DNA of 64,000 nt from CAVTSA01 sp963737225 (lineage in GTDB: Bacteria > Chloroflexota > Dormibacteria > Dormibacterales > Dormibacteraceae): positions 1 through 64,000 of the forward strand of contig CAVTSA010000009.1 in the NCBI GenBank assembly GCA_963737225.1, given 5' to 3'. The notes below the pieces were generated by a model. The model saw only the letters and a list, made by a program, of their open reading frames with translations, did no database searches and was not told where the DNA came from. Shown here piece by piece: positions 51,370-60,450 of the stretch (position 1 is its first letter; each line of letters starts with the position of its first letter). The position numbers and the translations under genes are program-made.

Positions 51370-52398
51370 CTACCTGCCCGCCCTGCTGTCGCCGCGGCGG
51401 CTGACGAGAGCGGCGTCGGCAGTCCGGACCGGGAAGAGCCGGGCAGACACCTGGAACATTACCAGTGAGACGACTGCGACCAGCACGATCGCGCCCAGGA
51501 TGTCGACGACGTAGTGCTCGCCCAGGTACACGATGGAGAAGTAGACGCAGAGAGAGTAGGCGAAAAACGCGGCGCCAAGCTTGCGGTCGACGCTCCAGAG
51601 AAACACCGCGGCCAGGGTCGGATAGGCCGCATGCATCGACGGGAAGGCAGCGAACTTGTCGGAGTCGAACGTGAAGATCGGCGACTCGTAGTAGTTGACA
51701 CCCCACCGGTTGATGATCTCGGGAAGGACATGGTGTACCTGGCGCGGGTACTGGTACCAGGGTGGCGCGGTGGGAAAGAACAGGTAGAAGACGAACGCCA
51801 CCAGCGACATCACCAGCAGCGTGGCCACGAACATCCAATACGTGCGACGGTCCTTGAGCCAGAGGATGAACCCGGCGCCCACCGGCACCACAAAGTGCAT
51901 GAAGTAGAAGCCCATCGTCAGCCAGTCGAGGATCGTGTTGTGAGTGGGGTTGTACAAGCGCGACTGGAGCCAGACGTTGGGCAGCGTGCCGCCGAAGAGC
52001 GCTTGCTCCCAGGCACCGGTGTCGTGGGGAGCGATCCCGGTCCGGCCGGCCAACCCTCCCAGCTGCTCGTAGGCGAGAAACAGGATCAGAAACGGGACGA
52101 AGTCGAAGATGAACTGCTTGCCGCGGCCCAGCGCAAACGCGACCAGCACCAGCGCGAGTACCACGTACTCGGGCTCGATGGAGATGCCACGCCACAGCAG
52201 GACGCCGAAGATGACGGCGAGGTAGAGGATGCTCCCGACCAACAGCAACCGGCTCCGCAGAGTCAGGCCGCTGATCGCGACCCACGCCCGCCTGCCGCGT
52301 CGCCCAGTGGGCGACGGATGCCGACCCTGCAACGGTGGCCCGCCTTCGACGGGAGAATGTCCGTCGGGGTCAGGCAGGCCTCCCTCAGGCACGCTCAT
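51370..52398 (-). CDS. PAP2/inositolphosphotransferase-family membrane protein (Aur1-like)
   Basis: The protein has 342 residues with six or more transmembrane segments. Motifs are FFPTAPPWYQYP, the PAP2 FPSMHAAYP and GEHYVVDILGA, giving the catalytic His/Asp set. Similar to actinobacterial Aur1-like phosphatases that handle phosphoinositol or lipid phosphates at the membrane. Disordered N-terminal 40 residues. OsmC lies downstream. Complete. Confidence 0.87.
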   Translation of the reverse strand: MSVPEGGLPDPDGHSPVEGGPPLQGRHPSPTGRRGRRAWVAISGLTLRSRLLLVGSILYLAVIFGVLLWRGISIEPEYVVLALVLVAFALGRGKQFIFDFVPFLILFLAYEQLGGLAGRTGIAPHDTGAWEQALFGGTLPNVWLQSRLYNPTHNTILDWLTMGFYFMHFVVPVGAGFILWLKDRRTYWMFVATLLVMSLVAFVFYLFFPTAPPWYQYPRQVHHVLPEIINRWGVNYYESPIFTFDSDKFAAFPSMHAAYPTLAAVFLWSVDRKLGAAFFAYSLCVYFSIVYLGEHYVVDILGAIVLVAVVSLVMFQVSARLFPVRTADAALVSRRGDSRAGR

Positions 52399-52540
52399 GG
52401 CCCGGCGAGTCTACAGAATTACACCTCGCGGTTAATCAAACCATCTGGCCGCCTTCATCTTTGATGGCCCCCGCCTATTCGTCGCGCCTGACTCGTGCCT
52501 GACCCCGCCCAATTGAGCGCACGGATCACACCCGGCGCTG

Positions 52541-53173
52541 TCAGCGACCGGGCGAGGCGGTGGGCAAGGGCACCGGCGTGGCGCCATCAGCCGCGTGGTT
52601 CAGGGCCGCGATCGCCTCCTGAATCCCGACCTGGTTGGTCTGTGGGACGCCGACGCCGCTCGTGCGAACGGCAACCAGGGTGACGTCGGCTCCTCGGAGG
52701 GCAACCCAGTCCGCCTCGTCGCCGGCCGGCACCCAGACCGACTGCGGAGTGGCGATCACCAGTCCGCGACCGACCTCGGTCACGGCCCCGTCCACCACCG
52801 CGTACACGTCGACCTGGTCCCCGCTCGAGAGGCTCGGTGCGGCGGAGAAAGCGACCGGGACCAGCACGTCGGCCTGGTTCAGGATGTCGGAGGGCGTGAG
52901 GAGGGTGGAGGCGGCGATCCGGTGCCCGGCGCGGAGACCGGCTGTGATCGGATTCTGGGTGAGGACGGCGAAGGAGGGCGAGGCATCGGGGATGCTGACG
53001 CTCTCAACGTTGCCGGCACTGAACTGAGACCCCGCGACCACGTCCTGGGTCACCATCCAGGCCTGCCTGGAGGCGTGCGCCGAGGTGTAGATCTGGAGGT
53101 AGATGGCCCCGATCACGGCGAGCATGATCAACGGCGTGCCGATCAGCAGCGCCAGCCGGCCGGCCCTCGTCAT
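52541..53173 (-). CDS. CpaB-like SAF-domain protein (Flp pilus assembly)
   Basis: The protein has 210 residues. A single N-terminal transmembrane helix (LALLIGTPLIMLAVIGAIYL) is followed by the SAF domain (VTQDVVAGSQFSAGNVESVSIPD, GLRAGHRIAASTLLTP, LSSGDQVDVYAVVDG). This is the architecture of CpaB/RcpC, a periplasmic Tad pilus assembly factor. Its promoter and first codons match those before the CpaE-like gene at 16 kb. ATG behind GAGGGGCCG. No pilin, CpaA or secretion ATPase is in the window. Confidence 0.78.
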   Translation of the reverse strand: MTRAGRLALLIGTPLIMLAVIGAIYLQIYTSAHASRQAWMVTQDVVAGSQFSAGNVESVSIPDASPSFAVLTQNPITAGLRAGHRIAASTLLTPSDILNQADVLVPVAFSAAPSLSSGDQVDVYAVVDGAVTEVGRGLVIATPQSVWVPAGDEADWVALRGADVTLVAVRTSGVGVPQTNQVGIQEAIAALNHAADGATPVPLPTASPGR

Positions 53174-53205
53174 CGGCCCCTCGACCGGCGGCGCTCCGGA
53201 GTCGT

Positions 53206-53261
53206 CACCACGGTGCGCAAGAGCCTACCTCATGGCGACCGGACGGCGCCCGGACAACCGC
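53206..53261 (-). promoter_or_regulatory. Shared promoter/leader, copy 2 (before the CpaB-like gene)
   Basis: Minus strand: GGTTGTCCGG, GTCCGGTCGCC, ATGAGG, TAGGCT and GCGCACCGTGGTGACGAC, aligned with 16597-16651. AGCCTA complements are at 53222-53227, about 49 bp from the ATG. The -10-like element is TAGGCT. Confidence 0.6.
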
Positions 53262-53379
53262 GCCACCTGGCGCGAGGTCGCCGACCAAACCGGTGGCGAC
53301 CGAATCGAGCATGCCATATGCTGGTGAGGTCGGCCACCTCGGCCGGCCCTGAGCCGTCCTGAAGCAAGGAGGTGGAAGC

Positions 53380-53445
53380 ATGACGGGACCTATCCAAACG
53401 CTCGGCCACGTCCCCACCGCCTTCGGGTGTGCTGCTCGCCGCTAG
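53380..53445 (+). CDS. Possible 21-residue leader peptide before the RIO-like kinase
   Basis: ATG at 53380 behind AAGGAGGTGGAAGC, one of the strongest sites in the window. It encodes MTGPIQTLGH...AARR and stops at 53445, 64 bp before the kinase start. No regulatory motif such as a codon run is evident. It may be a translated leader. Confidence 0.5.
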   Translation: MTGPIQTLGHVPTAFGCAARR

Positions 53446-53509
53446 CCGGCCCAGCCGGACCCGCGTCTCCCCGGAGCGGTCGATCTCCGTCGTTCCCGAG
53501 GAGAACAGT

Positions 53510-54265
53510 GTGTCTTCACATCCGTCTGATCGTCGTCGTCCTCCGTCCTGGCTGATCACCGACCCGAAGGCGACCGATACCGAGCTGGGTCTGCTCAAGA
53601 CCGGGAAGGAGGCCGACACCCGGCTGGTCGAACGGCGCCTGGGCGAGCGCTCTCACCTGCTGGCTCGAAAGCTCTACCGGAGCGTCGAGCATCGCCAGTT
53701 CCGCAACGACGCCGCCTACCGGGCGGGACGGCGGACCGGCAACCGCCGTGACGACCTTGCGATGGCCAAGGGGAGCCGGGCCGGGATGCGTATGCGAGCG
53801 GAGTCCTGGGCGCTACGCGAGTTCCAGGTCCTGCGCCGCCTGTGGCAGGCGGGGGCACCCGTGCCCTACCCGGTCACCTGCGAGGGCCCGGAGGTGCTGA
53901 TGGAGTTCATCGGCTCCGAGAAGGAGGCCGCCCCACGGTTGGTCGAGGCCTCGAGGATGCGGCGGCTCGAGGATTCCGACCGCTGGCGCCAGTGTGTCGG
54001 GCTGCTCCGGCTCATGGTCCGGAACGGCGTGGTGCACGCCGACCTGTCCCCGTACAATCTGCTCGTCTGGCACCGCCGGCTGATCGCCCCCGACTTTCCG
54101 CAGGCGGTGGACCTGGGGCTCAACGACCTGGACCTGGACCTGGAGCTGTTGCAGCGCGACGTCAGGAACCTCTCCGGCTTCTTTGCGGCCCGCGGGGTCC
54201 CTGCGGACCCCGACGAGCTGTTCGCGGACCTGATCTCGGTCATCCCCTGGCCGACACGTCCTTGA
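53510..54265 (+). CDS. RIO-like atypical protein kinase
   Basis: The protein has 251 residues, GTG at 53510 behind GAGGAG. ATP loop is LLKTGKEADTRLVER with Lys in LARKLYR; catalytic HADLSPYNLLVW and metal region FPQAVDL are in order. RIO kinases in bacteria are of unknown role; in eukaryotes and archaea they act in ribosome maturation. The core residues are intact, so it is probably active. Confidence 0.87.
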   Translation: MSSHPSDRRRPPSWLITDPKATDTELGLLKTGKEADTRLVERRLGERSHLLARKLYRSVEHRQFRNDAAYRAGRRTGNRRDDLAMAKGSRAGMRMRAESWALREFQVLRRLWQAGAPVPYPVTCEGPEVLMEFIGSEKEAAPRLVEASRMRRLEDSDRWRQCVGLLRLMVRNGVVHADLSPYNLLVWHRRLIAPDFPQAVDLGLNDLDLDLELLQRDVRNLSGFFAARGVPADPDELFADLISVIPWPTRP

Positions 54266-54476
54266 AAGGCTCGGCTCGCGGTCCTCGGGCCGCCTCACGC
54301 CGGCCGGCTCCACCCGGGCGCTTGCCGAGCCCGCCGCCGCATGCTTTGATGCGCGGGTGCAGTCTCCCAGCGCGATGATCACAATGTCTGTGCCGCTGCG
54401 CCTCAGGCCGCGACGGCGAGCGTCCCTGAGCCTCCGCGACGGGGGCACACTCCGATTCACCCGGGGGTAGCTGAGC

Positions 54477-55382
54477 GTGTCCGAAACCGGTTACGACCCC
54501 AACGCCTCCCATACCCAGCAGCGCATCGAGGAGGACCTGGTGGAACGGGTGGTCCGCTCGTTCGACGGGGCTCCGTCGCCCCGGCTGCGGGTGATCATGG
54601 ATTCCCTGGTTCGCCACCTGCACGCGTGCATCCGCGAGGTGCGGCTGACCGACTCCGAATGGGCGGTGGCGATCGACTTCCTGACCCGCGTCGGCCACCT
54701 CACCGACGAGCGGCGCCAGGAGTTCGTGCTCCTGTCCGACGTGCTGGGGACGTCGATGCAGACGATCGCCGTCAACAACCAGGCGTACGAGGACGCGACG
54801 GAGGCCACGGTGTTCGGTCCCTTCTTCCTGAAGACGGCGCCGCGGATCGAGAACAGCGGTGACATCGGCGGCGGAGCACCCGGTCAGCCGTGCTGGGTCG
54901 AAGGCTCGGTGCGCGGCACCGATGGGACGCCACTCCGGCAGGCCCGGATCGAGGTCTGGGAGGCCGACGAGGACGGCCTCTACGACGTTCAGCACGGTGA
55001 CTCACGGATCGCCGCCCGCGCCCACCTGTTCACGGATCAGGATGGGGATTACCGGTTTTGGGCCCTGACCCCGACGGCCTACCCGATACCCGAGGACGGC
55101 CCGGTTGGCGAGCTCCTCGCCGCATCACGCCGCTCACCGATGCGCGCGCCGCATCTGCACTTCATGGTCAGCCACCCGGGCTGGCGGACGCTGGTGACGC
55201 ACATCTTCGTCGCCGGGGGTGCTTACCTGGACTCGGACAGCGTCTTCGGTGTCAAGGACTCGCTGATCAAGCCCTTCGCGGAGCAGGCGGCGGGCACCCC
55301 CACGCCTGACGGACGCGATCTTGGCGATCGCACCTGGACGCGGACCCGCTTTGACATCGTCCTGGCGCCGGCGGTGCCGTGA
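54477..55382 (+). CDS. Intradiol ring-cleavage dioxygenase (hydroxyquinol/catechol 1,2-dioxygenase type)
   Basis: The protein has 301 residues from a GTG. The Fe(III) ligands are Tyr169 (DGLYDVQ), Tyr202 (AYPIPEDGP), His226 and His228 (APHLHF). An N-terminal helical dimerisation domain (about residues 20-115) is present, as in catechol-type rather than protocatechuate enzymes. It cleaves the ring of a catechol or hydroxyquinol. No maleylacetate reductase or other lower-pathway gene is adjacent, so the route continues elsewhere. Confidence 0.9.
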   Translation: MSETGYDPNASHTQQRIEEDLVERVVRSFDGAPSPRLRVIMDSLVRHLHACIREVRLTDSEWAVAIDFLTRVGHLTDERRQEFVLLSDVLGTSMQTIAVNNQAYEDATEATVFGPFFLKTAPRIENSGDIGGGAPGQPCWVEGSVRGTDGTPLRQARIEVWEADEDGLYDVQHGDSRIAARAHLFTDQDGDYRFWALTPTAYPIPEDGPVGELLAASRRSPMRAPHLHFMVSHPGWRTLVTHIFVAGGAYLDSDSVFGVKDSLIKPFAEQAAGTPTPDGRDLGDRTWTRTRFDIVLAPAVP

Positions 55383-55413
55383 TCCGCACCCGCGGAAAGC
55401 CCGACGAGACTCC

Positions 55414-56364
55414 ATGATCTCTCCGATGCCGGCGAACGACTCTGATTTCGTGCTCGGGATCGACTTCGGGGGCACCAAGATCGCCCTCGCCACAGCCCGC
55501 CCGGATGGGCAGATCCTCGCCCAGCGAAGGCTGCCAACCCGGGCCGAGGAGGGTGCGTCGGAAGTGCTGCGGCGCACGCTCTCCGAAGGTCGCTCCCTGG
55601 TCGGGGAGACCGCGACGCGAGGTGGCAAGCTGGCGGCGGCTGCCGCGGTGACACCCGGCGTCGTCATGGAGGACCGCGTCGAGCTGTCCCCCAACCTCCC
55701 TGGGGAGGAGAAGCTGGCGCTGAGGACGCTGCTCAGAGAAGGGTTGGAGATCGAGAGCGTCGGGGTCTCCAACGACGTCAAGGCGGCCGGGGAGGCGGAG
55801 GCACGATGGGGAAGCCTTGCCGGAGCCGATCCGGCGCTCTTCTTGAACCTGGGGACCGGGATCTCGGCGGCGGTGATCGTTGGTGGCCGGGTGGTCCAGG
55901 GCGCGCACGGAGCCGCCGGCGAAGTCGCCTACACGATGCGCGATACGTTTGACGATCTGGCAGGCCAGGTCGAGCCGAGAGCACCGCTGGAGGCTGTGAT
56001 CGGCGGGAGAGCTCTGGGCGAGAGGGCGGGCCGCCTCCTGGGAAAACCCATGGCGACGGCCGAGCTGTTTGCGATCGCCGCCTCGGATCTCCGCGCGCGT
56101 CTGCTGATCGACGAGGCGCTCGGCGAGCTGGCATTACATCTGGCGAACTGGTCGGTCCTGCTGGACCCGTCGCGCGTCGCCGTCGGCGGCGGCCTCATGC
56201 TTTCTCCCGATCTGGTCCTGGGCGTGCTCAGATTCAAGCTTCAGCACCTGGTCCCCTACCCACCGGAAGTGGTGGTGGCACGGTTCGTCGAGGACGGGTC
56301 TCTACGCGGCGCGATCGCCCTCGCGGCCCGAACCTTGCAAGCCGGCTCCCGACCGGCCGTCTGA
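55414..56364 (+). CDS. ROK-family sugar kinase (second copy)
   Basis: The protein has 316 residues from the ATG at 55414 (55426 is an alternative). Phosphate site GIDFGGTKIALAT, catalytic VSNDVKAAGEAEARWG, LNLGTGISAAVIVGG and GAAGEVAYTM. The zinc CxCG element is missing here as well. It lies 30 bp after the dioxygenase stop on the same strand, but their functions are not obviously related. It may phosphorylate glucose or another hexose. Confidence 0.88.
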   Translation: MISPMPANDSDFVLGIDFGGTKIALATARPDGQILAQRRLPTRAEEGASEVLRRTLSEGRSLVGETATRGGKLAAAAAVTPGVVMEDRVELSPNLPGEEKLALRTLLREGLEIESVGVSNDVKAAGEAEARWGSLAGADPALFLNLGTGISAAVIVGGRVVQGAHGAAGEVAYTMRDTFDDLAGQVEPRAPLEAVIGGRALGERAGRLLGKPMATAELFAIAASDLRARLLIDEALGELALHLANWSVLLDPSRVAVGGGLMLSPDLVLGVLRFKLQHLVPYPPEVVVARFVEDGSLRGAIALAARTLQAGSRPAV

Positions 56365-56442
56365 CACCGGCACGAGCGGACGGTGCGGCTCCCCCCGGTG
56401 AGACGCGGGGCCAGGGACTGGATCGCACGCGCCCGCTGACGC

Positions 56443-59289
56443 TTACCCTCCGGTCGGTGCGAGTGCCGAGGCCAGGTCCGAGCGCGACGCCACGTCGAGC
56501 TTGCCGTAGGCGTTGCCCAGATGGTCTGCGACCGTCTTGGCCGTGACGAAGAGCGCCTGCGCGATCTGACGGTTGGTCCGGCCCTCGGCGGCCAGTCGCA
56601 CGACCCGCAGCTCGGCGGGAGTGAGGGCGTCGACCCCCCGGATCCGTGCCCTCCGGGGACGGGCACCTGCCAGCAGCGCCTCTTCACGGGCTCGTTGGGC
56701 CAGAGGGACGGCGCCGCAGCGGGTGGCGATCTCGAGCGCCTGCCGGAGCGGTTCGCGGGCGGCCGTCAGGTGGCCCAGCCGTCGCAACGCCGCGCCCTGG
56801 TCGAGGAGGGCTCGGGCGAACTCGAGCGCGGCCGGTGTCGGGCGCAGGACCTCGACCGCCTCGGCCAGGAGATCCACCGCATTCACGTCCGACTCGAGCG
56901 CCGCCACGCTCCGCAGCGCGACCCCGATCGCCCTGGGCAATCCCGCGCGGCGCGCCATTTCGAGGTCAGCCCGAGCGAGGCGGCACGCCTCGTCGGGAGC
57001 AGTGGAGGCGAGAGCGATGGCAAGAGGGGACCGCCACTGGAGAGCGATCGGATTCACCACCCGGAGCGCATCGGCCATCTCGCCACAAGCACGCAGATCA
57101 GCCACTCCGGCGCCGATCCGCCCGCACGCGCATCGCACCCGACCCCGGACCTCGAGCAGAGACGCTTCCGCCGGGCCCCCGATGTGTCCCGCGGTCAACG
57201 GGGTGCCTTCGATCAACCTCTCCGCCGCTGCCAGGTCGCCACGCTCCCACAGCGTCTCGGCGAGAAAGGCCGTCAGGTATGGCAGGGTGACGGGCCCCTG
57301 CTGTCGGGCCACCAGATCCGCCGCGCGAAGATCGGCCTCGGCCTCGGCCAGCAGTCCGGCCCTGAGCTCGGCGATGGCCCGGAGGACCGAGCCGGTAACG
57401 AAGCCCACCACCGATCCACGCGTCGCCGCCTCGGCCAGCATGTCTTCCGCCCACGCGATCGCTCCCTCCAGATCGTCGATGAAGATGAGCGCCTCGGCGG
57501 CCTGCTGAGCGAACCAGGAGTCGGACGTCTCCTCGGCGAGGAAGACTCCGCCGTCAAGACCTGCGGTCACCAGCGACCGGATCTCGTGGCTCGCCGGATC
57601 GATGAAGGACAGCGCGAAGGCGAGAGCGACCCGGGCGGCACGGGAGGCCGGACCCTCGCCCCGTGCGAGAGTCCGAAGACGCAGGAGGTAGCCGGGCAGA
57701 AGGTGGTCCGGCACCACGCGCGGATGCTGCAGGGCAGTCGCTGTGATCAGGATCTCGAGCCGCGCCGAGACTTCTGGTTCTCGGTCGCCGAGCTCGGCCA
57801 GAGCGGTGAGCCTCAGTCCGTGACTCAACGGCTCATCGCCCGCGTGGAAGACCGCGTCCGCGAGGTCGCATCGAATCAGCGCGCGGGCGACCGGATCGGG
57901 ACAGAGGGCGGCCGCCCTCTGGAGGTGCTCTACGGCCGCGGGGTCGCGCGTCAGCAGCTCGGCTCGGCCCAGCTCAGCCAGTACCGCGACGCGTACCTGG
58001 ACCTCGGCTGCTGCGACCAGCGCTCTCCGCAGGTAGCCGGTGGCGACGGCCGGGACTCCGCGGCGCAAGGCGGACTGCGCCGCCACTCGCAGATGCTCGA
58101 CGGCAGCGGGAGCGCCCACAGGTTCGCACTGCAGCAGATGAGCGGCGACAGCCTCGGCGTCCGCACCCTGCGCCGCGAGCAGGTCCGCGGCGCGGGCATG
58201 GAGATGCGCACGCGCACCGGGTGCGATGTCGTCATAAACCGCGGCCCGGAGGAGTGGATGGGCAAAACGAAGGGGCCGTTCGGGGGCCAGGAGATCCGCC
58301 GCCGCCAGGTCGTCGGTGAGCCCTGGAAGAACGCCTTCGTCGAGGTCGGCGAGCGTGGCCACCAGGTGCTGCTCGGTGCCATCCCCAAGCACCGCGAGCG
58401 CCCTGCAGAACCGGCTCGCCGGCTCACCGAGACGGATCAGCTGAGCCAGGACACGCCGTGTGATCGTCTGGGGCGCCTGTTGCTCCAGGGCCGCCGCCGC
58501 CGTCGCGGTCGGCTGTACCCCCCGGGCGGCAAGGTCCCGGATCACCTCTCGAAGCGCCAGGGGATTCCCCCCGGTTGTACGCAGGCAGGCCCCGGTGAAG
58601 GCCGGCTCGGGTTGCGTACCCAGCGCCCGGCGAAGCATCCGCGTCACCGAATCCGCCCCCAGTGGGCCGAGCTGGAGGAGGTCGACCCCGGGGTCGGCCG
58701 TGATGCCCGCGACCGCCTCTGCAGGACCGCCGGACCGAACCGGCCGCGTACTCAGGACGACCACGATCGGCATGCCTTCAAGACGATTGAGGAGATAGGC
58801 CAGCCAGCGGAGCGACGGTTCGTCTGCCCAGTGGGCATCGTCAAGCGCCAGCAGGAGAGGGGCCCTCGCCGCCAGGTCTGCGGCTAACCAGTAGAGCCCG
58901 TGGAACGCCGCGAACAGACTTCCGGTCGGCTGGGGGCCCGGGAACCCGAGCACGGGCGCCGCCAGGGACGCCGCGCCTTCGAACAGCCGTGACCGCTCCG
59001 GTTCGCGGAATCCTCTGATCGAAGGCTCGAAGAGCTGCCGGACGACGCCGAAGGCGAACTCGCCGTCCAGCTGGGTCCCCCGCGCCGAGTGAACCGACAT
59101 CCCGGCCCGCTGTGCCCGCGCCTTGACTTCGGAGAGCAGGACGGTCTTGCCGATCCCGGAACGGCCCTCGATGACGAGGCAGGCGCCGCCTCCGCCCGGC
59201 GAGGCGGCGAGCAGCTGGTCGACCCGCGCCAGCTCACCGCCGCGCTCCAGCAGAGCCGTCCTGCCACCGGATGAGGGACCTTCGGGCAC
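56443..59289 (-). CDS. LuxR-family transcriptional regulator of the LAL type (AAA, TPR, HTH)
   Basis: The protein has 948 residues from a GTG. N-terminal AAA domain: Walker A GRSGIGKT (42-49), LLLALDDAHWADEPSLRW. Middle: helical TPR-like region. C-terminal LuxR HTH: LTPAELRVVRLAAEGRTNRQIAQALFVTAKTVADHLGNAYGKL (in parts). Length is normal for large ATP-binding LuxR regulators, which often control carbohydrate or antibiotic genes. Ligand and target unknown. It is convergent with the ROK gene at 56364. Confidence 0.92.
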   Translation of the reverse strand: MPEGPSSGGRTALLERGGELARVDQLLAASPGGGGACLVIEGRSGIGKTVLLSEVKARAQRAGMSVHSARGTQLDGEFAFGVVRQLFEPSIRGFREPERSRLFEGAASLAAPVLGFPGPQPTGSLFAAFHGLYWLAADLAARAPLLLALDDAHWADEPSLRWLAYLLNRLEGMPIVVVLSTRPVRSGGPAEAVAGITADPGVDLLQLGPLGADSVTRMLRRALGTQPEPAFTGACLRTTGGNPLALREVIRDLAARGVQPTATAAAALEQQAPQTITRRVLAQLIRLGEPASRFCRALAVLGDGTEQHLVATLADLDEGVLPGLTDDLAAADLLAPERPLRFAHPLLRAAVYDDIAPGARAHLHARAADLLAAQGADAEAVAAHLLQCEPVGAPAAVEHLRVAAQSALRRGVPAVATGYLRRALVAAAEVQVRVAVLAELGRAELLTRDPAAVEHLQRAAALCPDPVARALIRCDLADAVFHAGDEPLSHGLRLTALAELGDREPEVSARLEILITATALQHPRVVPDHLLPGYLLRLRTLARGEGPASRAARVALAFALSFIDPASHEIRSLVTAGLDGGVFLAEETSDSWFAQQAAEALIFIDDLEGAIAWAEDMLAEAATRGSVVGFVTGSVLRAIAELRAGLLAEAEADLRAADLVARQQGPVTLPYLTAFLAETLWERGDLAAAERLIEGTPLTAGHIGGPAEASLLEVRGRVRCACGRIGAGVADLRACGEMADALRVVNPIALQWRSPLAIALASTAPDEACRLARADLEMARRAGLPRAIGVALRSVAALESDVNAVDLLAEAVEVLRPTPAALEFARALLDQGAALRRLGHLTAAREPLRQALEIATRCGAVPLAQRAREEALLAGARPRRARIRGVDALTPAELRVVRLAAEGRTNRQIAQALFVTAKTVADHLGNAYGKLDVASRSDLASALAPTGG

Positions 59290-59644
59290 CCCCGGGGACT
59301 CCGTTCAGCGGCCGAGGGGCGATACGCAGGTCATCCTTCGCGACGCTCCGACGGCTTCCGCAAGGGTGCTCACGACCCCCTCACTCTCCCACATCTCCCT
59401 TTTCACTGCATGGCGATCATCGCGTTCCCGTTCCGGCTTGAGAATGGGACATTTGTCACGCGCACGCCCAGCGAGGGTCGACGGCACGGGGCGGTCAGCC
59501 TCCCCACCGCGTGGTACCACCGGGTCCCGAGCATCTGCGGAACGTCAAATCTTCCGCCCCCCTCCCCGAAAAGATCCGACCCCGCCTACCGATGACGGCG
59601 CCGGCGGTCGCTGAAACACTCACGCCATCAGTTCGGATCGGATG
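59290..59644. other. Intergenic stretch without a supported gene
   Basis: It lies upstream of the LAL regulator (minus) and the small plus-strand genes. Lower GC than neighbours around 59390-59460. No ribosome-binding site or promoter pair can be assigned. Confidence 0.4.
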
Positions 59645-59664
59645 CCCGCCCTGAGGAGGGCGGG
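59645..59664 (+). repeat. Perfect 8-bp hairpin
   Basis: CCCGCCCT (59645-59652) pairs with AGGGCGGG (59657-59664) with a GAGG loop. No T-run follows. It precedes a small gene with a strong ribosome-binding site, so it may be a 5'-end or control structure. Confidence 0.65.
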
Positions 59665-59693
59665 TGCCAGATCAAGCGAGGAGGTGTACGGCG

Positions 59694-59949
59694 ATGGACA
59701 TCCGGCTTGCGAATCGCCCGCCGGCTGACGAGGCGGGGCCGGCGTCCGGTGCTGCTGGAACCGGATCACGAGCACCGATGGTGCTGGCGCGGTGTGCTGC
59801 GCGATCTGGCCCGCGCGCACGCCGTAGAGGAGTGGCGCCCATTGCCATGTGATCGATCAGCACCCAGCGCGTTGATTGTGGCGCGACTGCAAAAGGGTCG
59901 CGTCATTCACCAAAACCAATCCGGACAGGAGGCCTGGGATGAGCGTTGA
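59694..59949 (+). pseudogene. Small gene, probably frameshifted
   Basis: ATG at 59694 has GAGGAGGTGTACGGC in front, but its frame is short (52 residues). From about 59707 another frame gives an open 80 residues (RRGRRPVLLEPDHEHRWCW, RDLARAHAVEEWRPLPCD, in parts) with codon use more like the neighbours. The two may be one gene with a base missing. No known family. Confidence 0.4.
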
Positions 59950-60368
59950 CACCACGGAAGCGCAAGCGAAGCCCTTACTCGGCCGATGGCCGCTGGCTGT
60001 GGGATGGGCAGCGATGGACACCGGTTGGGGGCGCGGATCAGCCGCTGACCGCCCAGCCGGTGCCGGACCCCTCACGAGCGGACGGAGGGAACGGTGCCGG
60101 CCTTGCCCTCGCGTTGGGTATCGGGGCCATCTCGGTTGCTGCCGTGACCGTGATCTTCAGCTTCGTCATTGACGTGAGCAGGGTTGCCGACGCCGTGCTC
60201 ACCGCCCTGCTGGTGATCGGATTCCTGACCGGGGAGCTGGCGGTCGTGTTCGGCCTGCGGGGGGCGTCGCGCCCGAGGCGCCCGGGCCTGATCGCGGGTT
60301 TCGCGTGCGGGCTGGTCGGCATGGGCCTGCTGCTGCTGCTCGTCGCCAGCCTGACGATCAGGTACTGA
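59946..60368 (+). CDS. Membrane protein with N-terminal DUF2510-like element
   Basis: The protein has 140 residues. The N-terminal SADGRWLWDGQRWTPVGG is the tryptophan-rich element common in actinobacterial DUF2510 proteins. Three transmembrane segments follow: GLALALGIGAISVAAVTVIFSF, ADAVLTALLVIGFLTGELAVVF and LIAGFACGLVGMGLLLLLVASL (in parts). Start is TTG at 59946 in this frame; an ATG at 59939 with AGGAGG in front is in another frame, so a frameshift at the 5' end is possible. Function unknown. Confidence 0.65.
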   Translation: MTPRKRKRSPYSADGRWLWDGQRWTPVGGADQPLTAQPVPDPSRADGGNGAGLALALGIGAISVAAVTVIFSFVIDVSRVADAVLTALLVIGFLTGELAVVFGLRGASRPRRPGLIAGFACGLVGMGLLLLLVASLTIRY

Positions 60369-60450
60369 GGCCGACGCCCTGAATCGTCATCACGGCGTGA
60401 TGCGCGGACGCCGGTAGCCGTTCCGGCTCCGCGATTGACAAAATCAGGGC

